A DNA stretch of 64,000 nt. It comes from an uncultured Flaviramulus sp. GTDB taxonomy: Bacteria; Bacteroidota; Bacteroidia; Flavobacteriales; Flavobacteriaceae. Positions 34,496 through 43,914 of this stretch are shown piece after piece (position 1 is the stretch's first letter; each line of letters opens with the position of its first letter). The stretch covers positions 148,869-212,868 of the forward strand of contig CANKVS010000001.1 in the NCBI GenBank assembly GCA_947487155.1. The letters run 5' to 3'. The notes under the pieces were generated by a model. The model did no database searches, was not told the DNA's origin, and worked only from the letters and a program-made list of their open reading frames with translations. Position numbers and translations under genes: made by a program.

Positions 34496-35884
34496 ATGAA
34501 TAGCATTCAATCTTATGTAACGCAACACAAAGACCGTTTTATAAACGAACTCATCGAACTTCTTAAAATACCATCAATAAGTGCAGATTCAGCTTATAAA
34601 ACTGACGTTTTAAATACTGCCAAAGCCGTAAAAATTAGTTTAAAAAATGCGGGATGCGATACTGTAGAAGTATGCGAAACAGAGGGCTACCCAATTGTTT
34701 ATGGCGAAAAAATAATTGATAAAAATTTACCTACTGTTTTGGTATATGGGCATTACGATGTACAACCACCAGACCCTTTAAATTTATGGACATCACCACC
34801 ATTTGAACCCGTAATTAAAAAAACAGACACACACCCCGAAGGTGCTATTTATGCGCGTGGTGCTTGCGACGACAAAGGACAAATGTACATGCACGTTAAA
34901 GCTTTGGAGTTTATGACATCTACCAACCAACTACCATGTAATGTCAAGTTTATGGTTGAAGGCGAAGAAGAAATTGGGAGTTCTAATCTAGCCATTTTTG
35001 TAAAAAACAACCAAGAGAAATTAAAAAACGATGTTATTTTAATATCAGATACAGGTATGATTGCTAACGACATTCCATCAATTACAACGGGGCTTCGCGG
35101 GTTAAGTTATGTTGAGGTCGAGGTTACTGGTCCTAACCGCGATTTACATTCTGGCTTATATGGTGGGGCCGTTGCAAATCCTATAAACGTATTAACCAAA
35201 ATGATTGCTTCTTTACATGATGAAAACAATCATATTACCATTCCTGAGTTTTACGATAAGATTGAAAACCTATCAAACGAGGAACGCGCAGAAATGGCAA
35301 AAGCACCGTTTTCTTTAACCGATTATAAAGACGCATTAAACATAGAAGCTGTTTATGGTGAAACAGGGTATACAACAAACGAGCGAAACTCAATACGACC
35401 AACTTTAGATGTTAATGGTATTTGGGGAGGTTACATTGGCGAAGGTGCAAAAACGGTTATTGCAAGTAAAGCTTATGCCAAAATATCTATGCGTTTAGTA
35501 CCAAATCAAGATTGGGAAGAGATTACAGAATTATTCAAAACTCATTTTGAAAGTATTGCACCAAAAGGAGTTACTATTAAAGTAAACCCTCACCATGGTG
35601 GACAAGGCTATGTTACCCCTATAAATAGTATTGGCTATCAAGCGGCAAGTAAAGCTTATCAAGAAACTTTTGGTAAAACTCCAATTCCACAACGTAGTGG
35701 AGGTAGCATTCCTATTGTTTCATTGTTCGAAGAAGAACTTAAAAGTAAAACCATTTTAATGGGCTTTGGTTTAGATAGCGATGCCATACATTCACCAAAC
35801 GAACATTTCGGAATTTTCAATTATTTAAAAGGCATAGAAACCATACCTTATTTTTATAAATATTTTACAGAACTATCAAAGTAA
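34496..35884 (+). CDS. M20-family metallopeptidase (dipeptidase/carboxypeptidase-like)
   Basis: 462 aa. The metal-binding motifs are VYGHYDVQP (residues about 82-90) and the catalytic GEEEIGSSN (about 152-160), and an interruption by a dimerisation domain runs about 200-340. This is the layout of the CNDP-dipeptidase-like part of M20. It cleaves dipeptides or short peptides in the cytoplasm. No signal peptide is visible. The first gene of the core chromosome after the tRNA junction, it stands alone. Confidence 0.9.
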   Translation: MNSIQSYVTQHKDRFINELIELLKIPSISADSAYKTDVLNTAKAVKISLKNAGCDTVEVCETEGYPIVYGEKIIDKNLPTVLVYGHYDVQPPDPLNLWTSPPFEPVIKKTDTHPEGAIYARGACDDKGQMYMHVKALEFMTSTNQLPCNVKFMVEGEEEIGSSNLAIFVKNNQEKLKNDVILISDTGMIANDIPSITTGLRGLSYVEVEVTGPNRDLHSGLYGGAVANPINVLTKMIASLHDENNHITIPEFYDKIENLSNEERAEMAKAPFSLTDYKDALNIEAVYGETGYTTNERNSIRPTLDVNGIWGGYIGEGAKTVIASKAYAKISMRLVPNQDWEEITELFKTHFESIAPKGVTIKVNPHHGGQGYVTPINSIGYQAASKAYQETFGKTPIPQRSGGSIPIVSLFEEELKSKTILMGFGLDSDAIHSPNEHFGIFNYLKGIETIPYFYKYFTELSK

Positions 35885-36006
35885 TTTGGGTGTTACCTCC
35901 ATTTGCTTTTTGGCAGCAAACGGTGGTCGCGCTTTCACTACTCAATCTTTTTACTAAAAAAAGTAAAAAGGATTTCAAACAAACCGTTCAATCGCTAACA
36001 CGTTAG
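35884..36006. repeat. Dispersed intergenic repeat, copy 1
   Basis: Begins AATTTGGGTGTTACC and contains GGTCGCGCTTTC; ends with CAATCGCTAACACG. A related copy is at 59956-60040, beginning AATTTGGGCGTAACC and containing GGTCGGGCTTTC and CAATCCC. The skeleton resembles dispersed repeats seen between genes in flavobacteria, from my memory. It fills the space between the M20 and EamA genes. Confidence 0.5.
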
Positions 36007-36012
36007 CAACTC

Positions 36013-36873
36013 ATGCAAAACAACCATACAAACCACCTTCTGCTACTTATACTAGCAACACTTTTTATTAGTACTTCTGGAGCCTTAGGCAAATTTATAG
36101 ACATGCCAACACCTGTTATAATTTGGTGGCGTTCCATTTTAGCTATGGTTTTATTGTATGGGTTTTGCAGATATAAAAAAATTAGTTTAAAAATAAAATC
36201 CAAAAAACATACAGTAACTATTATAGCAAGTGCCTTATTTATGGCAGCCCATTGGATTACTTATTTTTATGCATTAAAGCTATCCAATGTAGCTATAGGT
36301 ATGCTATCGCTATTCACCTACCCTATAATTACAGCATTACTCGAACCATTATTTATAAAGACTAAATTTGACCCTATATATATAATTCTTAGTATTATAG
36401 TATTATTGGGCATGTACATTCTTGTTCCAGAATTTAATTTAGAAAATACCCATGTAAAAGGTATCTTATTCGGGTTACTATCGGCATTGTTTTATGCATT
36501 ACGTAACATATTGTCGAAAAAACTGGTATCTCAGTATAATGCTACTTCAATAATGCTCTATCAAGTTGTTATTATTACAATTGTATTAGCTCCTGTCCTA
36601 TTTTTAATGGAAACTTCTGGAATTAAAACACAGTATCCGTATGTTATCCTTTTAGCGATTCTTACTACTGCAATAGGACACACTATGCTAGTAAATAGTT
36701 TAAAATATTTTACTGTAAGTACCGCTAGTATTATAAGTAGTACACAACCTATTTTAGGAATTATTATAGCCTTTATTTTTTTAAGCGAAATACCTACTTG
36801 GAATACTTTTTTTGGCGGACTCATAATTCTATCAACCGTTGTTATAGAAAGTATACGCTCTAGAAAAGCCTGA
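36013..36873 (+). CDS. EamA-family (DMT) transporter
   Basis: 286 aa with about ten hydrophobic helices in two halves, each with the EamA pattern; the second includes TTAIGHTMLVNSLKYFTVSTASIISSTQP (from about residue 215). Members of this family export amino acids or other metabolites. The substrate cannot be read off. It begins seven bases after a dispersed repeat and is probably monocistronic. Confidence 0.88.
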   Translation: MQNNHTNHLLLLILATLFISTSGALGKFIDMPTPVIIWWRSILAMVLLYGFCRYKKISLKIKSKKHTVTIIASALFMAAHWITYFYALKLSNVAIGMLSLFTYPIITALLEPLFIKTKFDPIYIILSIIVLLGMYILVPEFNLENTHVKGILFGLLSALFYALRNILSKKLVSQYNATSIMLYQVVIITIVLAPVLFLMETSGIKTQYPYVILLAILTTAIGHTMLVNSLKYFTVSTASIISSTQPILGIIIAFIFLSEIPTWNTFFGGLIILSTVVIESIRSRKA

Positions 36874-36879
36874 TTTTAG

Positions 36880-36955
36880 AATTATCCTCTTGAGGGGATT
36901 ATAGGGGTGTATAAATCATGAATTCATAACACTTCCCTAACCATCCTCAAGGAGG
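36880..36955. repeat. Imperfect palindromic repeat after the EamA gene
   Basis: The left arm, TCCTCTTGAGGGG followed by ATTATAGGGGTGT (about 36888-36912), pairs imperfectly with ACACTTCCCTAACC followed by TCCTCAAGGAGG (about 36931-36956). It looks like a dispersed palindromic element or a leader hairpin and could also act as a weak terminator for the EamA gene. Confidence 0.4.
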
Positions 36956-37010
36956 GAATCAACCACTTAAACACATATAATACTATTTCTAAATTAAAAC
37001 ATTTTTCAAC

Positions 37011-37072
37011 TCTACACTTGTAGAATATAAATATTTATTCTACATTTGTAGAGTTAATTCTAATACTGTAGA
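37011..37072. promoter_or_regulatory. Three BlaI-type operators
   Basis: TCTACACTTGTAGA (37011-37024), TCTACATTTGTAGA (37039-37052) and TCTAATACTGTAGA (37059-37072) are near-perfect palindromes of the TACAnnTGTA kind bound by BlaI/MecI repressors. The third is degenerate in its left arm and ends two bases before the blaI start codon. Autorepression of the blaI-M56 pair is therefore well supported. Confidence 0.75.
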
Positions 37073-37074
37073 GC

Positions 37075-37440
37075 ATGCAACTATCGAAAACCGAAGAAGA
37101 TTTAATGAATCATTTATGGAAACTTGAAAAAGCCTTCATGAAAGATTTACTAGAAGCTTACCCAAAACCAAAACCAGCAACCACAACTGTAGCCACCCTT
37201 TTAAAGCGTATGACAGATAAAGGGTTTATTGCTTATAATTTATACGGTAAGTCTCGTGAATACTATCCGCTTGTAAAAAAGAAAGATTATTTCTCAAAAC
37301 ATGTAAACGGGTTGATTAAAAATTTTTTTAACGATTCCGCCAGCCAGTTCGCCTCATTTTTCACCAAAGAAACCAACCTTACTAAAGAGGAGTTAGAGCA
37401 TTTAAAAACACTTATTGATAGTGAAATTAAAAAAAAGTAA
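37075..37440 (+). CDS. BlaI/MecI-family repressor (first pair)
   Basis: 121 aa, winged-helix repressor: LSKTEEDLMNHLWKLEKAF, KPATTTVATLLKRMTDKGF and YGKSREYYPLVKKKDY match BlaI helices and wing. It represses the pair until the M56 partner signals. It is followed after 3 bp by the M56 gene. Three matching palindromes precede it. Which signal is sensed is unknown; no beta-lactamase is near. Confidence 0.9.
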   Translation: MQLSKTEEDLMNHLWKLEKAFMKDLLEAYPKPKPATTTVATLLKRMTDKGFIAYNLYGKSREYYPLVKKKDYFSKHVNGLIKNFFNDSASQFASFFTKETNLTKEELEHLKTLIDSEIKKK

Positions 37441-37443
37441 GCT

Positions 37444-39879
37444 ATGTTGTTACTCGTATTAAAATCTAGTGCCTGTTTAGCAGTATTTATGGTGTTTTAT
37501 AAGTTGTTTCTTGAAAAAGAAAGCATCCATCAATTTAAACGCTTTTATCTATTAGGTGCTTTATTGGTTTCATTAGGTATTCCGTTTATAACCTTTACAC
37601 AATACATTGAGATTAACCCTATTCAAAATGGAGTTTCTTTTCAATCTTTAGAATTTTCAAATACAGAAACATTCACTCCAGAAGTTATCACAACAACATG
37701 GCAAGATTATATTCCTAATGTTTTATGGAGCATTTATTTTTTAGGTGTAGCCCTTTTTAGTTTTAGATTTATATTAAATTTAAAAGCAATATTCCATAGA
37801 ATAAAAACAAACCCAAAACACCAATACCACGAATTTACCAATGTATTAATACAAGATTTAATACATCCGCACACCTTTTTTAAATACATCTTTTTAAACA
37901 AAACCAAATACGAGCATAACCTCATCCCCAACGAAGTTATGCTACACGAACAAACCCACGCGAAACAAAAACACGCCTTAGATATTTTATGTATTGAAGT
38001 GTTACAAATTATATTTTGGTTTAATCCGTTACTGTATTTTATAAAAAAGGATATTAAACTTAATCATGAGTTTTTAGCAGACCAAGCCGTTTTACAAAAC
38101 GGGTTCGATGCTACACAATACAAACAAACGTTATTAGCATTTTCATCAGATGCTAACGAACTTACATTATCAAATGCCATCAATTATTCATTAATCAAAA
38201 AACGATTTACAGTTATGAAAACACAAACATCAAAACAGGCCTTTTGGGTTAGAAGTTTAGTATTGCTTCCCATTCTAGCTATTTTAATTTATAGTTTTAG
38301 TGAAAAAGAAATTGTTGAAAAAGAAGTTGCAGTAGTAGAATTTGAAACACAACAACAAAATCGAAATTTAACTATTAAAACAAATCAAGGTGCTACCGAA
38401 GCGATGATGAAAGAATATAAAGAGTTCATCAATAATACTGAAAAACATAATATAGTAGTCTATCCAAAACTTCAAAGAGCCATCTCTATTTATGATATGA
38501 TGACAGAAACACAACGAACAACGGTTAAAAAATACCCTAAAACACCACTTGTTAATCTTTCTACAGTAAAACCAAAAACACCTACAACAATTCAATTTAA
38601 TTCATGGAAAAACAAAGAACAGTTTGCCATTTGGATTGATGGTAAAAATGTACCAAATAAAACTTTAAATAATTATAACCCATCAGATATTAAATATTTC
38701 ACGGTTAGTAAAGTTTATAATAATGCTAGAACGGAAAAACACCCCCAACCTTTTCAAAATAATTTATACACAAAAAAAGGCTTTGAGGAGTCTTATTTAA
38801 AAAGTAATGTAAAAAAATATAACACTTTAAAAAACAACTATTTAAGGACACAAAAAACTTTAAAGCAAGACAATTCTGAACTTCTTATTTTAAAAGCACA
38901 ATTAGATAGAGCTTATAATATATTAACAAAAGAAGATATTGAGAAATATGATGTTAAACAACTTACTTCTAATTTATCTAATGATATAAATATTAAAAAA
39001 GAGTCAAAAGGTAAAGGATCACAGGTAGATGATGAAATTACAACAAATACAAATCAACAAAACACTAAAGGCAAGATTCAAATATTAATAAACAATAAAG
39101 GGCAACTTTTAGTAAATAACAATGTCTGTAAAATTGAAAATCTTAAAAACCATTTGGGAAAATTAAGAATAGTTCAAAACAAAATTACAGTAATAGAAAT
39201 AAGACCAGAAGCAGATACTCCTAAAGAAATTATCACTAAAATTAAAACTATTTTAAAAGAGCTTGATATCTCAAAAGAAAATCTTGTTATAATAGAAGTT
39301 GTAAATCCAAATTCAAGAACACCTATAAGAAGTAAAGTTATTGAAACACCACTTCAACAAAAAGCAACACCAGAAGAAATAGAAGAATATAATGCGATTT
39401 CTAAGCGCTATAACTCAAAACCAGTAGAGAAAAGAATCTATAAGTTAAAAGATATAAAACGTCTCAAATTCTTATACAACCTAATGGGAGATCAGCAAAA
39501 AAAGAACGTAGAACCATTTCCAAAGATAGCTCCTCCACCTCCTCCAAAAATGGATACTATTTCTACCTATAACAGTCTAGCTAAAAGAACCAAATTCATT
39601 CCTAGTAATAGGAAGAATAACATACAGCACTTAAAAGTATTATTTGATAAAATGTCTAGTTCACAAAAAGAAAAAGTTGAAAGCCCAAATAGTGTAAGTA
39701 AGTATATTGCACAACTAGACCATTTATCAGCAAAACAAATTAAAAAAGTAAACGAAATTTATAATAAAATAAAAACTAGAGCGCAATCTAAAGGTAGAAA
39801 ATTTTATTCTGCAGCAGAATACAAAGAACTAGAAAAACTTTATTCTAGTATGTTAAGAAACATAAAAGAAGCTCAATAA
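37444..39879 (+). CDS. M56 (BlaR1-like) membrane metallopeptidase with long K-rich C-terminal part
   Basis: 811 aa. Hydrophobic segments lie near residues 1-20, 30-50, 85-110 and 265-285, with the zinc motif HEQTH (about 169-173) and ...FNHEFLADQAVL about 40 residues later, as in BlaR1/MecR1. The rest (about 290-811) is polar, lysine-rich and without a penicillin-binding or TonB-like domain I can recognise. It should relay an envelope signal by cleaving the BlaI-like repressor encoded 3 bp before it. Confidence 0.85.
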   Translation: MLLLVLKSSACLAVFMVFYKLFLEKESIHQFKRFYLLGALLVSLGIPFITFTQYIEINPIQNGVSFQSLEFSNTETFTPEVITTTWQDYIPNVLWSIYFLGVALFSFRFILNLKAIFHRIKTNPKHQYHEFTNVLIQDLIHPHTFFKYIFLNKTKYEHNLIPNEVMLHEQTHAKQKHALDILCIEVLQIIFWFNPLLYFIKKDIKLNHEFLADQAVLQNGFDATQYKQTLLAFSSDANELTLSNAINYSLIKKRFTVMKTQTSKQAFWVRSLVLLPILAILIYSFSEKEIVEKEVAVVEFETQQQNRNLTIKTNQGATEAMMKEYKEFINNTEKHNIVVYPKLQRAISIYDMMTETQRTTVKKYPKTPLVNLSTVKPKTPTTIQFNSWKNKEQFAIWIDGKNVPNKTLNNYNPSDIKYFTVSKVYNNARTEKHPQPFQNNLYTKKGFEESYLKSNVKKYNTLKNNYLRTQKTLKQDNSELLILKAQLDRAYNILTKEDIEKYDVKQLTSNLSNDINIKKESKGKGSQVDDEITTNTNQQNTKGKIQILINNKGQLLVNNNVCKIENLKNHLGKLRIVQNKITVIEIRPEADTPKEIITKIKTILKELDISKENLVIIEVVNPNSRTPIRSKVIETPLQQKATPEEIEEYNAISKRYNSKPVEKRIYKLKDIKRLKFLYNLMGDQQKKNVEPFPKIAPPPPPKMDTISTYNSLAKRTKFIPSNRKNNIQHLKVLFDKMSSSQKEKVESPNSVSKYIAQLDHLSAKQIKKVNEIYNKIKTRAQSKGRKFYSAAEYKELEKLYSSMLRNIKEAQ

Positions 39880-39899
39880 TCTCACCATTTTACAACAAA

Positions 39900-39930
39900 A
39901 AAGCCAATACAAACTTAGAGTATTGGCTTT
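39900..39930. terminator. Bidirectional terminator between convergent genes
   Basis: AAAGCCAATAC pairs perfectly with GTATTGGCTTT around nine bases, with A-rich sequence on the left and T-rich sequence to the right. It lies between the M56 gene (ends 39879, plus) and the next gene (ends 39961, minus) and serves both. Confidence 0.75.
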
Positions 39931-39960
39931 AACTTGCTTTATTTCAATAAGCTATATAGA

Positions 39961-40731
39961 CTAATCATCATCAGGAGTAACTATACTAATAATTTTATAA
40001 AGACCAACACGTCGCGGGCCATTTTCATTATCCTCTACATCAAAGAAAAAGTCTTTTTCAATTTCCATTTCTTCACTAAAAAGCGGGGAAAGTGCATCAC
40101 TTAAAGACGCAAACAAATCATGCGACTCTGTTTTATACGGAAACGAGCTAGAGGCGGGGTGTAATATTCTAGCATTTCCCCAGCCTGTCATCGTAGTTTG
40201 CCCTTTATCCATAGCTTCTTTAATCATGGGCTTCCATTTATTTCTTTCAAAATCTAACAATTTACCAGGAATTTTAGGGTTATGGTATACAATTTTAACG
40301 TATTTAAAATCTTCGCTAGGAATAGCCATGTTTCCTTGGGTATGATTGCCTTCGCTTTGAAGAAATACAGTTGCCATTTGTGTACTTAAATTAAACGTTT
40401 GTATATCTTCCATTTTTACCTTTGGAAACAGATTGTTAATCCCTGCCCAATTTATATTTTTATCAATATCGTTAAACGTATTTATTATTAATATATTCGG
40501 GGTGTTTTCTTGGTTAATACCACCCACTTTTTGGAAAATTCCCCAAAACGTTAAATTTCCTTTTTTAACTTCCTGTTCTGCAAATTTTTTCCAATATGTT
40601 GTTTCTCTTTTTAAGTACTCTTGCATATTTTCTGGTGCAACTTTCCTATATGAGTGTGTTGTTATACCTTGAGCATTAATAAAAATTATACTCATAATAA
40701 ATACTAATAAAATACTGCTTACCTGTTTCAT
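39961..40731 (-). CDS. Exported hypothetical protein
   Basis: 256 aa with a clear signal peptide (SSILLVFIMSIIFINAQG, cleavage near residue 20) and the rest soluble and acidic at the C-terminus. The first part (HSYRKVAPENMQEYLKRETTYW) and the second half (KIVYHNPKIPGKLLDFERNKW) look like two related alpha-beta units, a layout reminiscent of tandem ABM/NIPSNAP-like folds and of the exported protein at 43915-44715. No family is recognised. It is single, convergent with the M56 gene. Confidence 0.6.
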   Translation of the reverse strand: MKQVSSILLVFIMSIIFINAQGITTHSYRKVAPENMQEYLKRETTYWKKFAEQEVKKGNLTFWGIFQKVGGINQENTPNILIINTFNDIDKNINWAGINNLFPKVKMEDIQTFNLSTQMATVFLQSEGNHTQGNMAIPSEDFKYVKIVYHNPKIPGKLLDFERNKWKPMIKEAMDKGQTTMTGWGNARILHPASSSFPYKTESHDLFASLSDALSPLFSEEMEIEKDFFFDVEDNENGPRRVGLYKIISIVTPDDD

Positions 40732-41066
40732 AATAACAAATGCTTTAGTTAATGAATATATTAATAGCTTAATCAGGTATCAACTAAAGGCTAACAACAA
40801 GAGACTTTTGCAAACGCACTATTAGTTGAATGAATCTGGGACAGAAAATAAAAATCACATTTATTTCATCTTAAATATAGCGAAAAATATTATAACTATT
40901 AATTACCAGCTACTTTAAGTTTATAAAAATTCTATAAAATAAAAAATTTAGAATAACAATTTAAAATAGTATTTCCTTCTTTTTTGTAACAATTCATCAA
41001 CTTTAACGTTCTAATAAACAATCTGTGCTGAGCGCAGTCGAAGTATCAATCAAAATCAATCACATC
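40732..41066. other. Gene-free stretch with one dispersed-repeat copy
   Basis: Between divergent genes. It holds a CTGAGCGCAGTCGAAGT motif (41028-41044), a dispersed repeat also traceable inside hemW. The DUF4407 open frame can be read through this repeat, but its ATG at 41067 is the better start. Otherwise nothing is recognised. Confidence 0.5.
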
Positions 41067-42167
41067 ATGTTAAAGCAATTTTTTATTATCTGCTCGGGTT
41101 CAGACACCGATATTTTAGAGCACTGCTCTAAAGGCGAACAAAACAAATATGCAGGTATAGGGGCTACCGTTTTTTTTACTGCTATAATGGCATTTATCGC
41201 TGCTAGTTATGCCTTATATACTGTTTTTGATAATTTATATGCTGCTATTTTCTTTGGTTTAATTTGGGGGTTACTCATTTTTAATTTAGATCGCTATATC
41301 GTTTCAACCATTAAAAAGAGTGATAATTTTATTGATGAAGTTATACAGGCATCACCCAGAATTCTACTTGCAATAATTATTGCTATTGTCATCTCAAAGC
41401 CTTTAGAGCTAAAGATTTTTGAAAAAGAAATTAATCAGGTGTTATTAGAGCAAAAAAACGAATTAACCTTAGCTAATAAAAATCAAATTGCAGAACAATT
41501 CTCTCCAGCTATTAACGATTTAAACAACAACATAACAGCGTTACAACAACAAATTGAAGTTAAAGAAGCCGAAGTAAATGCCTTATACAACACATATATT
41601 GCTGAAGCCGAAGGAACTGCAGGTACAAAGTTATTGGGCAAAGGTCCTGTTTATAAAGAAAAAAGAGATAAACATGATGCGCTATTAGCAGAATTACAAC
41701 AACTAAAAGCCCAAAACAAAGCTAAAATTAGCGATACTGAAAACCAAATAGCCACATTAAAAGGAGATTACGAAAACCAAATAGTTAGCACACAACCAAT
41801 TATTAATAATTTTGATGGTTTAATGGCTCGTGTAAATGCTTTAAGTGCGTTACCTTGGTTGCCTTCATTTTTTATATTCTTATTATTTCTAACCATAGAA
41901 ACCTCTCCCATTTTTGCAAAGTTATTATCTCCCAAAGGGGCTTACGATTTTAAATTGCAAGATCAAGAAGCTGCGGTAAAATCTAACATACTTCAAAATA
42001 AAAATCAAAGAGACACATTATTAAAAACAGATTATGCCATTAACGATCGTGTGTTTAACGATATTGAAAATGAAGATGAATTATACAAATACAAAAAGAA
42101 AGTTACCGAAGAACTTATGAGAAAGCAACAGGAAGCTTTTTATAATAAGCAAGCAAAAATATTGTAA
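41067..42167 (+). CDS. DUF4407-family membrane protein
   Basis: About 366 aa. Two or three membrane segments lie in the first 110 residues (FFTAIMAFIAASYALYTVF and ...IFFGLIWGLLIFNLDRYIV), with NLDRYIVSTIKK, a long coiled-coil periplasmic-type region (about 140-240) and another membrane segment near 260-280 (WLPSFFIFLLFLTIETSPIF). This is the DUF4407 layout. The function is unknown. The start is set at ATG 41067, which begins MLKQFFIICSGSD; the longer frame from 41025 only reads through a dispersed repeat. Confidence 0.8.
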   Translation: MLKQFFIICSGSDTDILEHCSKGEQNKYAGIGATVFFTAIMAFIAASYALYTVFDNLYAAIFFGLIWGLLIFNLDRYIVSTIKKSDNFIDEVIQASPRILLAIIIAIVISKPLELKIFEKEINQVLLEQKNELTLANKNQIAEQFSPAINDLNNNITALQQQIEVKEAEVNALYNTYIAEAEGTAGTKLLGKGPVYKEKRDKHDALLAELQQLKAQNKAKISDTENQIATLKGDYENQIVSTQPIINNFDGLMARVNALSALPWLPSFFIFLLFLTIETSPIFAKLLSPKGAYDFKLQDQEAAVKSNILQNKNQRDTLLKTDYAINDRVFNDIENEDELYKYKKKVTEELMRKQQEAFYNKQAKIL

Positions 42168-42180
42168 AATATAATAGTGT

Positions 42181-42459
42181 TTAGGCTGCTTTTTTAGTTT
42201 TAAAATGATCGTATAAGTCTTTACATCCTAGGCCTATAATAGATAACTTTTTGTTTTTTAGTACAGCTTCGTCGTGTAGTTTTACAAATGCTTCAACGCC
42301 ATAACGATCCATCCATTCAATATTTTCTATACTAATAGTTACACTGCTTAGTGCATCAAAAACACAATTAAACTTTTCTTTAAATACATCGATGTTTCTT
42401 TTATTAAGAATGCCTTTAATCTTAAAAAAATTATTGTAGCGGGTAATTTCTAATTCCAT
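42181..42459 (-). CDS. STAS-domain protein (anti-sigma antagonist-like)
   Basis: 92 aa. It has the STAS/SpoIIAA-like alternation ITRYNNFFKIKGILNKRN, SVTISIENIEWMDRYGVEAFVKLHDEA and KKLSIIGLG. The phosphorylatable serine that follows the DS/S motif in SpoIIAA is replaced here by D-R-Y-G (residues about 56-59), so regulation by phosphorylation is doubtful. ATG at 42459 is the start; a TTG three codons upstream is unlikely. It ends only 14 bp from the DUF4407 gene, convergently. Confidence 0.65.
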   Translation of the reverse strand: MELEITRYNNFFKIKGILNKRNIDVFKEKFNCVFDALSSVTISIENIEWMDRYGVEAFVKLHDEAVLKNKKLSIIGLGCKDLYDHFKTKKAA

Positions 42460-42688
42460 GATAAGCAATTTTGAATATGGTTAAACAATAAATCCGGGCT
42501 ATTAATTAATTGATTATCAAATAAATATATAACACAAAACACGATTCACATACTTTTTTCGATGAATTGATTTTTACTTTAGTTAAAACAATAAAATATG
42601 TTAAATTAATCGATGAGTAACTCTTTTTAAAATGAGTTCAATAAGTTTTGGTTATTTTTACTTTTCTTAAAATGGAAAATATTTTTAT

Positions 42689-43120
42689 ATGAAGAAGCTT
42701 TTAATACTATTTTGTATCGCATCAACTTTTTATTGCGGTGCTCAATCAAATGAAAAAAAAGATAAAGAAGCCATTCAAAAAGTTTTAAAAAAACAAAGAA
42801 TTGCTTGGTCTGATAATAATATTGAAAAATTTATGGAAAGCTACTGGAAAAGTGACTCTCTTAAATTTTACGGAAGCCATGGTATTACATATGGTTGGGA
42901 AAACACTTTAGAACGTTATAAAAAAGCATATCCTACAAAAGACCATACAGGGAAATTAAGTTTCAAAATTAATGACATTTCTAAAATTAGTGAAGGGGCT
43001 TATTATGTAATGGGTGAATACCATTTAAAGCGAGAAGTTGGAAATGCCGATGGTTTTTTTATGATTATTTTCAAGAAAATTAATGGCGATTGGAAAATTA
43101 TTGCCGATACGTCTAGTTAA
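42689..43120 (+). CDS. Exported DUF4440/SnoaL-like protein
   Basis: 143 aa with a signal peptide (LLILFCIASTFYCGAQS). The mature part resembles the NTF2-like SnoaL/DUF4440 fold: an IQKVLKKQRIAWSDNNIEKFMESYW helix, central strands and the closing GFFMIIFKKINGDWKIIADTSS. It probably binds a small molecule in the periplasm; no specific function is visible. Single gene. Confidence 0.75.
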   Translation: MKKLLILFCIASTFYCGAQSNEKKDKEAIQKVLKKQRIAWSDNNIEKFMESYWKSDSLKFYGSHGITYGWENTLERYKKAYPTKDHTGKLSFKINDISKISEGAYYVMGEYHLKREVGNADGFFMIIFKKINGDWKIIADTSS

Positions 43121-43219
43121 TGTTTTTAATTTTACTTTTTAGGATTCAACTATAAATGAGTTGCAATACTGTGTTAAAGTTGAAAAAAAATATTTAACAT
43201 CACCCAAAAAGATGATACA

Positions 43220-43798
43220 CTATAATTTTTTAACGAAATCTGTAATTATAACAGTAAGTGTTGGCCCTACTTTGCCTTCAATATATTTTTCGTTTTCACG
43301 ATCTAATCGAATATTTCTAACTGCAGTTCCTTGTTTAGCAACCATACTAGAACCTTTTACTTTTAAGTCTTTAATAAGCACTACTGAATCTCCTGCTTGT
43401 AAAACTACGCCATTAACATCTCTATGAATTAATTTTTCGGGATCTGCTTCTCCTTCTCCTGTTGCTTTAGCAAATTCTAAAACATCGTCTTCCATATACA
43501 TCATGTCTAATAAATCTTGCGGCCATCCTTCATGTCGCAAACGCGATAACATTCTCCAAGCAGCTATTTGAACCGCTTGATGTTCGCTCCACATACTATC
43601 GTTTAAACAACGCCAGTGATTAGCATCTGTAGTTTCTGGATCTTCTATTTGATCTACGCAAGTTTTACACGCCACTAAAGATTTATTTAAGTTTTGATCT
43701 TTATGTGGTGCCAAGGTATAAACTTGTAATTGCTCTTCAGATGAACACAATTCGCATGTATTATTTGCTCTTTTATATAATTCTCTTTCTAAACTCAT
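43220..43798 (-). CDS. PhnA/YjdM-like zinc-ribbon protein
   Basis: 192 aa. The N-terminal zinc ribbon has CELC (residues about 15-18) and CKTC (about 44-47). A helical middle section follows, and the C-terminal KOW-like barrel (DVNGVVLQAGDSVVLIKDLKVKGSS...) is typical of PhnA/YjdM proteins. The start is ATG 43798 (MSLERELYKRANNTCEL); the 17 residues added by the longer frame are a hydrophobic tail that does not fit. Its role is unknown, and is not the phosphonate hydrolysis once proposed. Confidence 0.85.
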   Translation of the reverse strand: MSLERELYKRANNTCELCSSEEQLQVYTLAPHKDQNLNKSLVACKTCVDQIEDPETTDANHWRCLNDSMWSEHQAVQIAAWRMLSRLRHEGWPQDLLDMMYMEDDVLEFAKATGEGEADPEKLIHRDVNGVVLQAGDSVVLIKDLKVKGSSMVAKQGTAVRNIRLDRENEKYIEGKVGPTLTVIITDFVKKL

Positions 43799-43873
43799 TG
43801 TAATGTAGATTAATGCCGCAATAATACAGCTTAATAAAAGCTTGTACAAGTATTCATTTTTATCACAAAAAAA

Positions 43874-43894
43874 AGGGAGCCAATTAGACTCCCT
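43874..43894 (-). terminator. Terminator of the exported-protein gene
   Basis: AGGGAG pairs with CTCCCT around nine bases, followed on the minus strand by a T-run. It lies 21 bp past the stop of the gene at 43915. Confidence 0.7.
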
Positions 43895-43914
43895 AGTATA
43901 TAAAGTTTGTGAAT

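Noticed and set aside
37444..39879. BlaR1 with penicillin sensor
   Set aside because: No penicillin-binding SxxK/KTG domain is visible in the C-terminal part, so a beta-lactam sensor role is not claimed.
41025..41066. Start of the DUF4407 gene at 41025
   Set aside because: The first 14 residues (LSAVEVSIK...) are just the translation of a dispersed repeat; MLKQFFIICSGSD at 41067 is the natural start.
43799..43849. Longer N-terminus of the PhnA-like protein
   Set aside because: It adds a hydrophobic tail before the MSLEREL start that fits the family.
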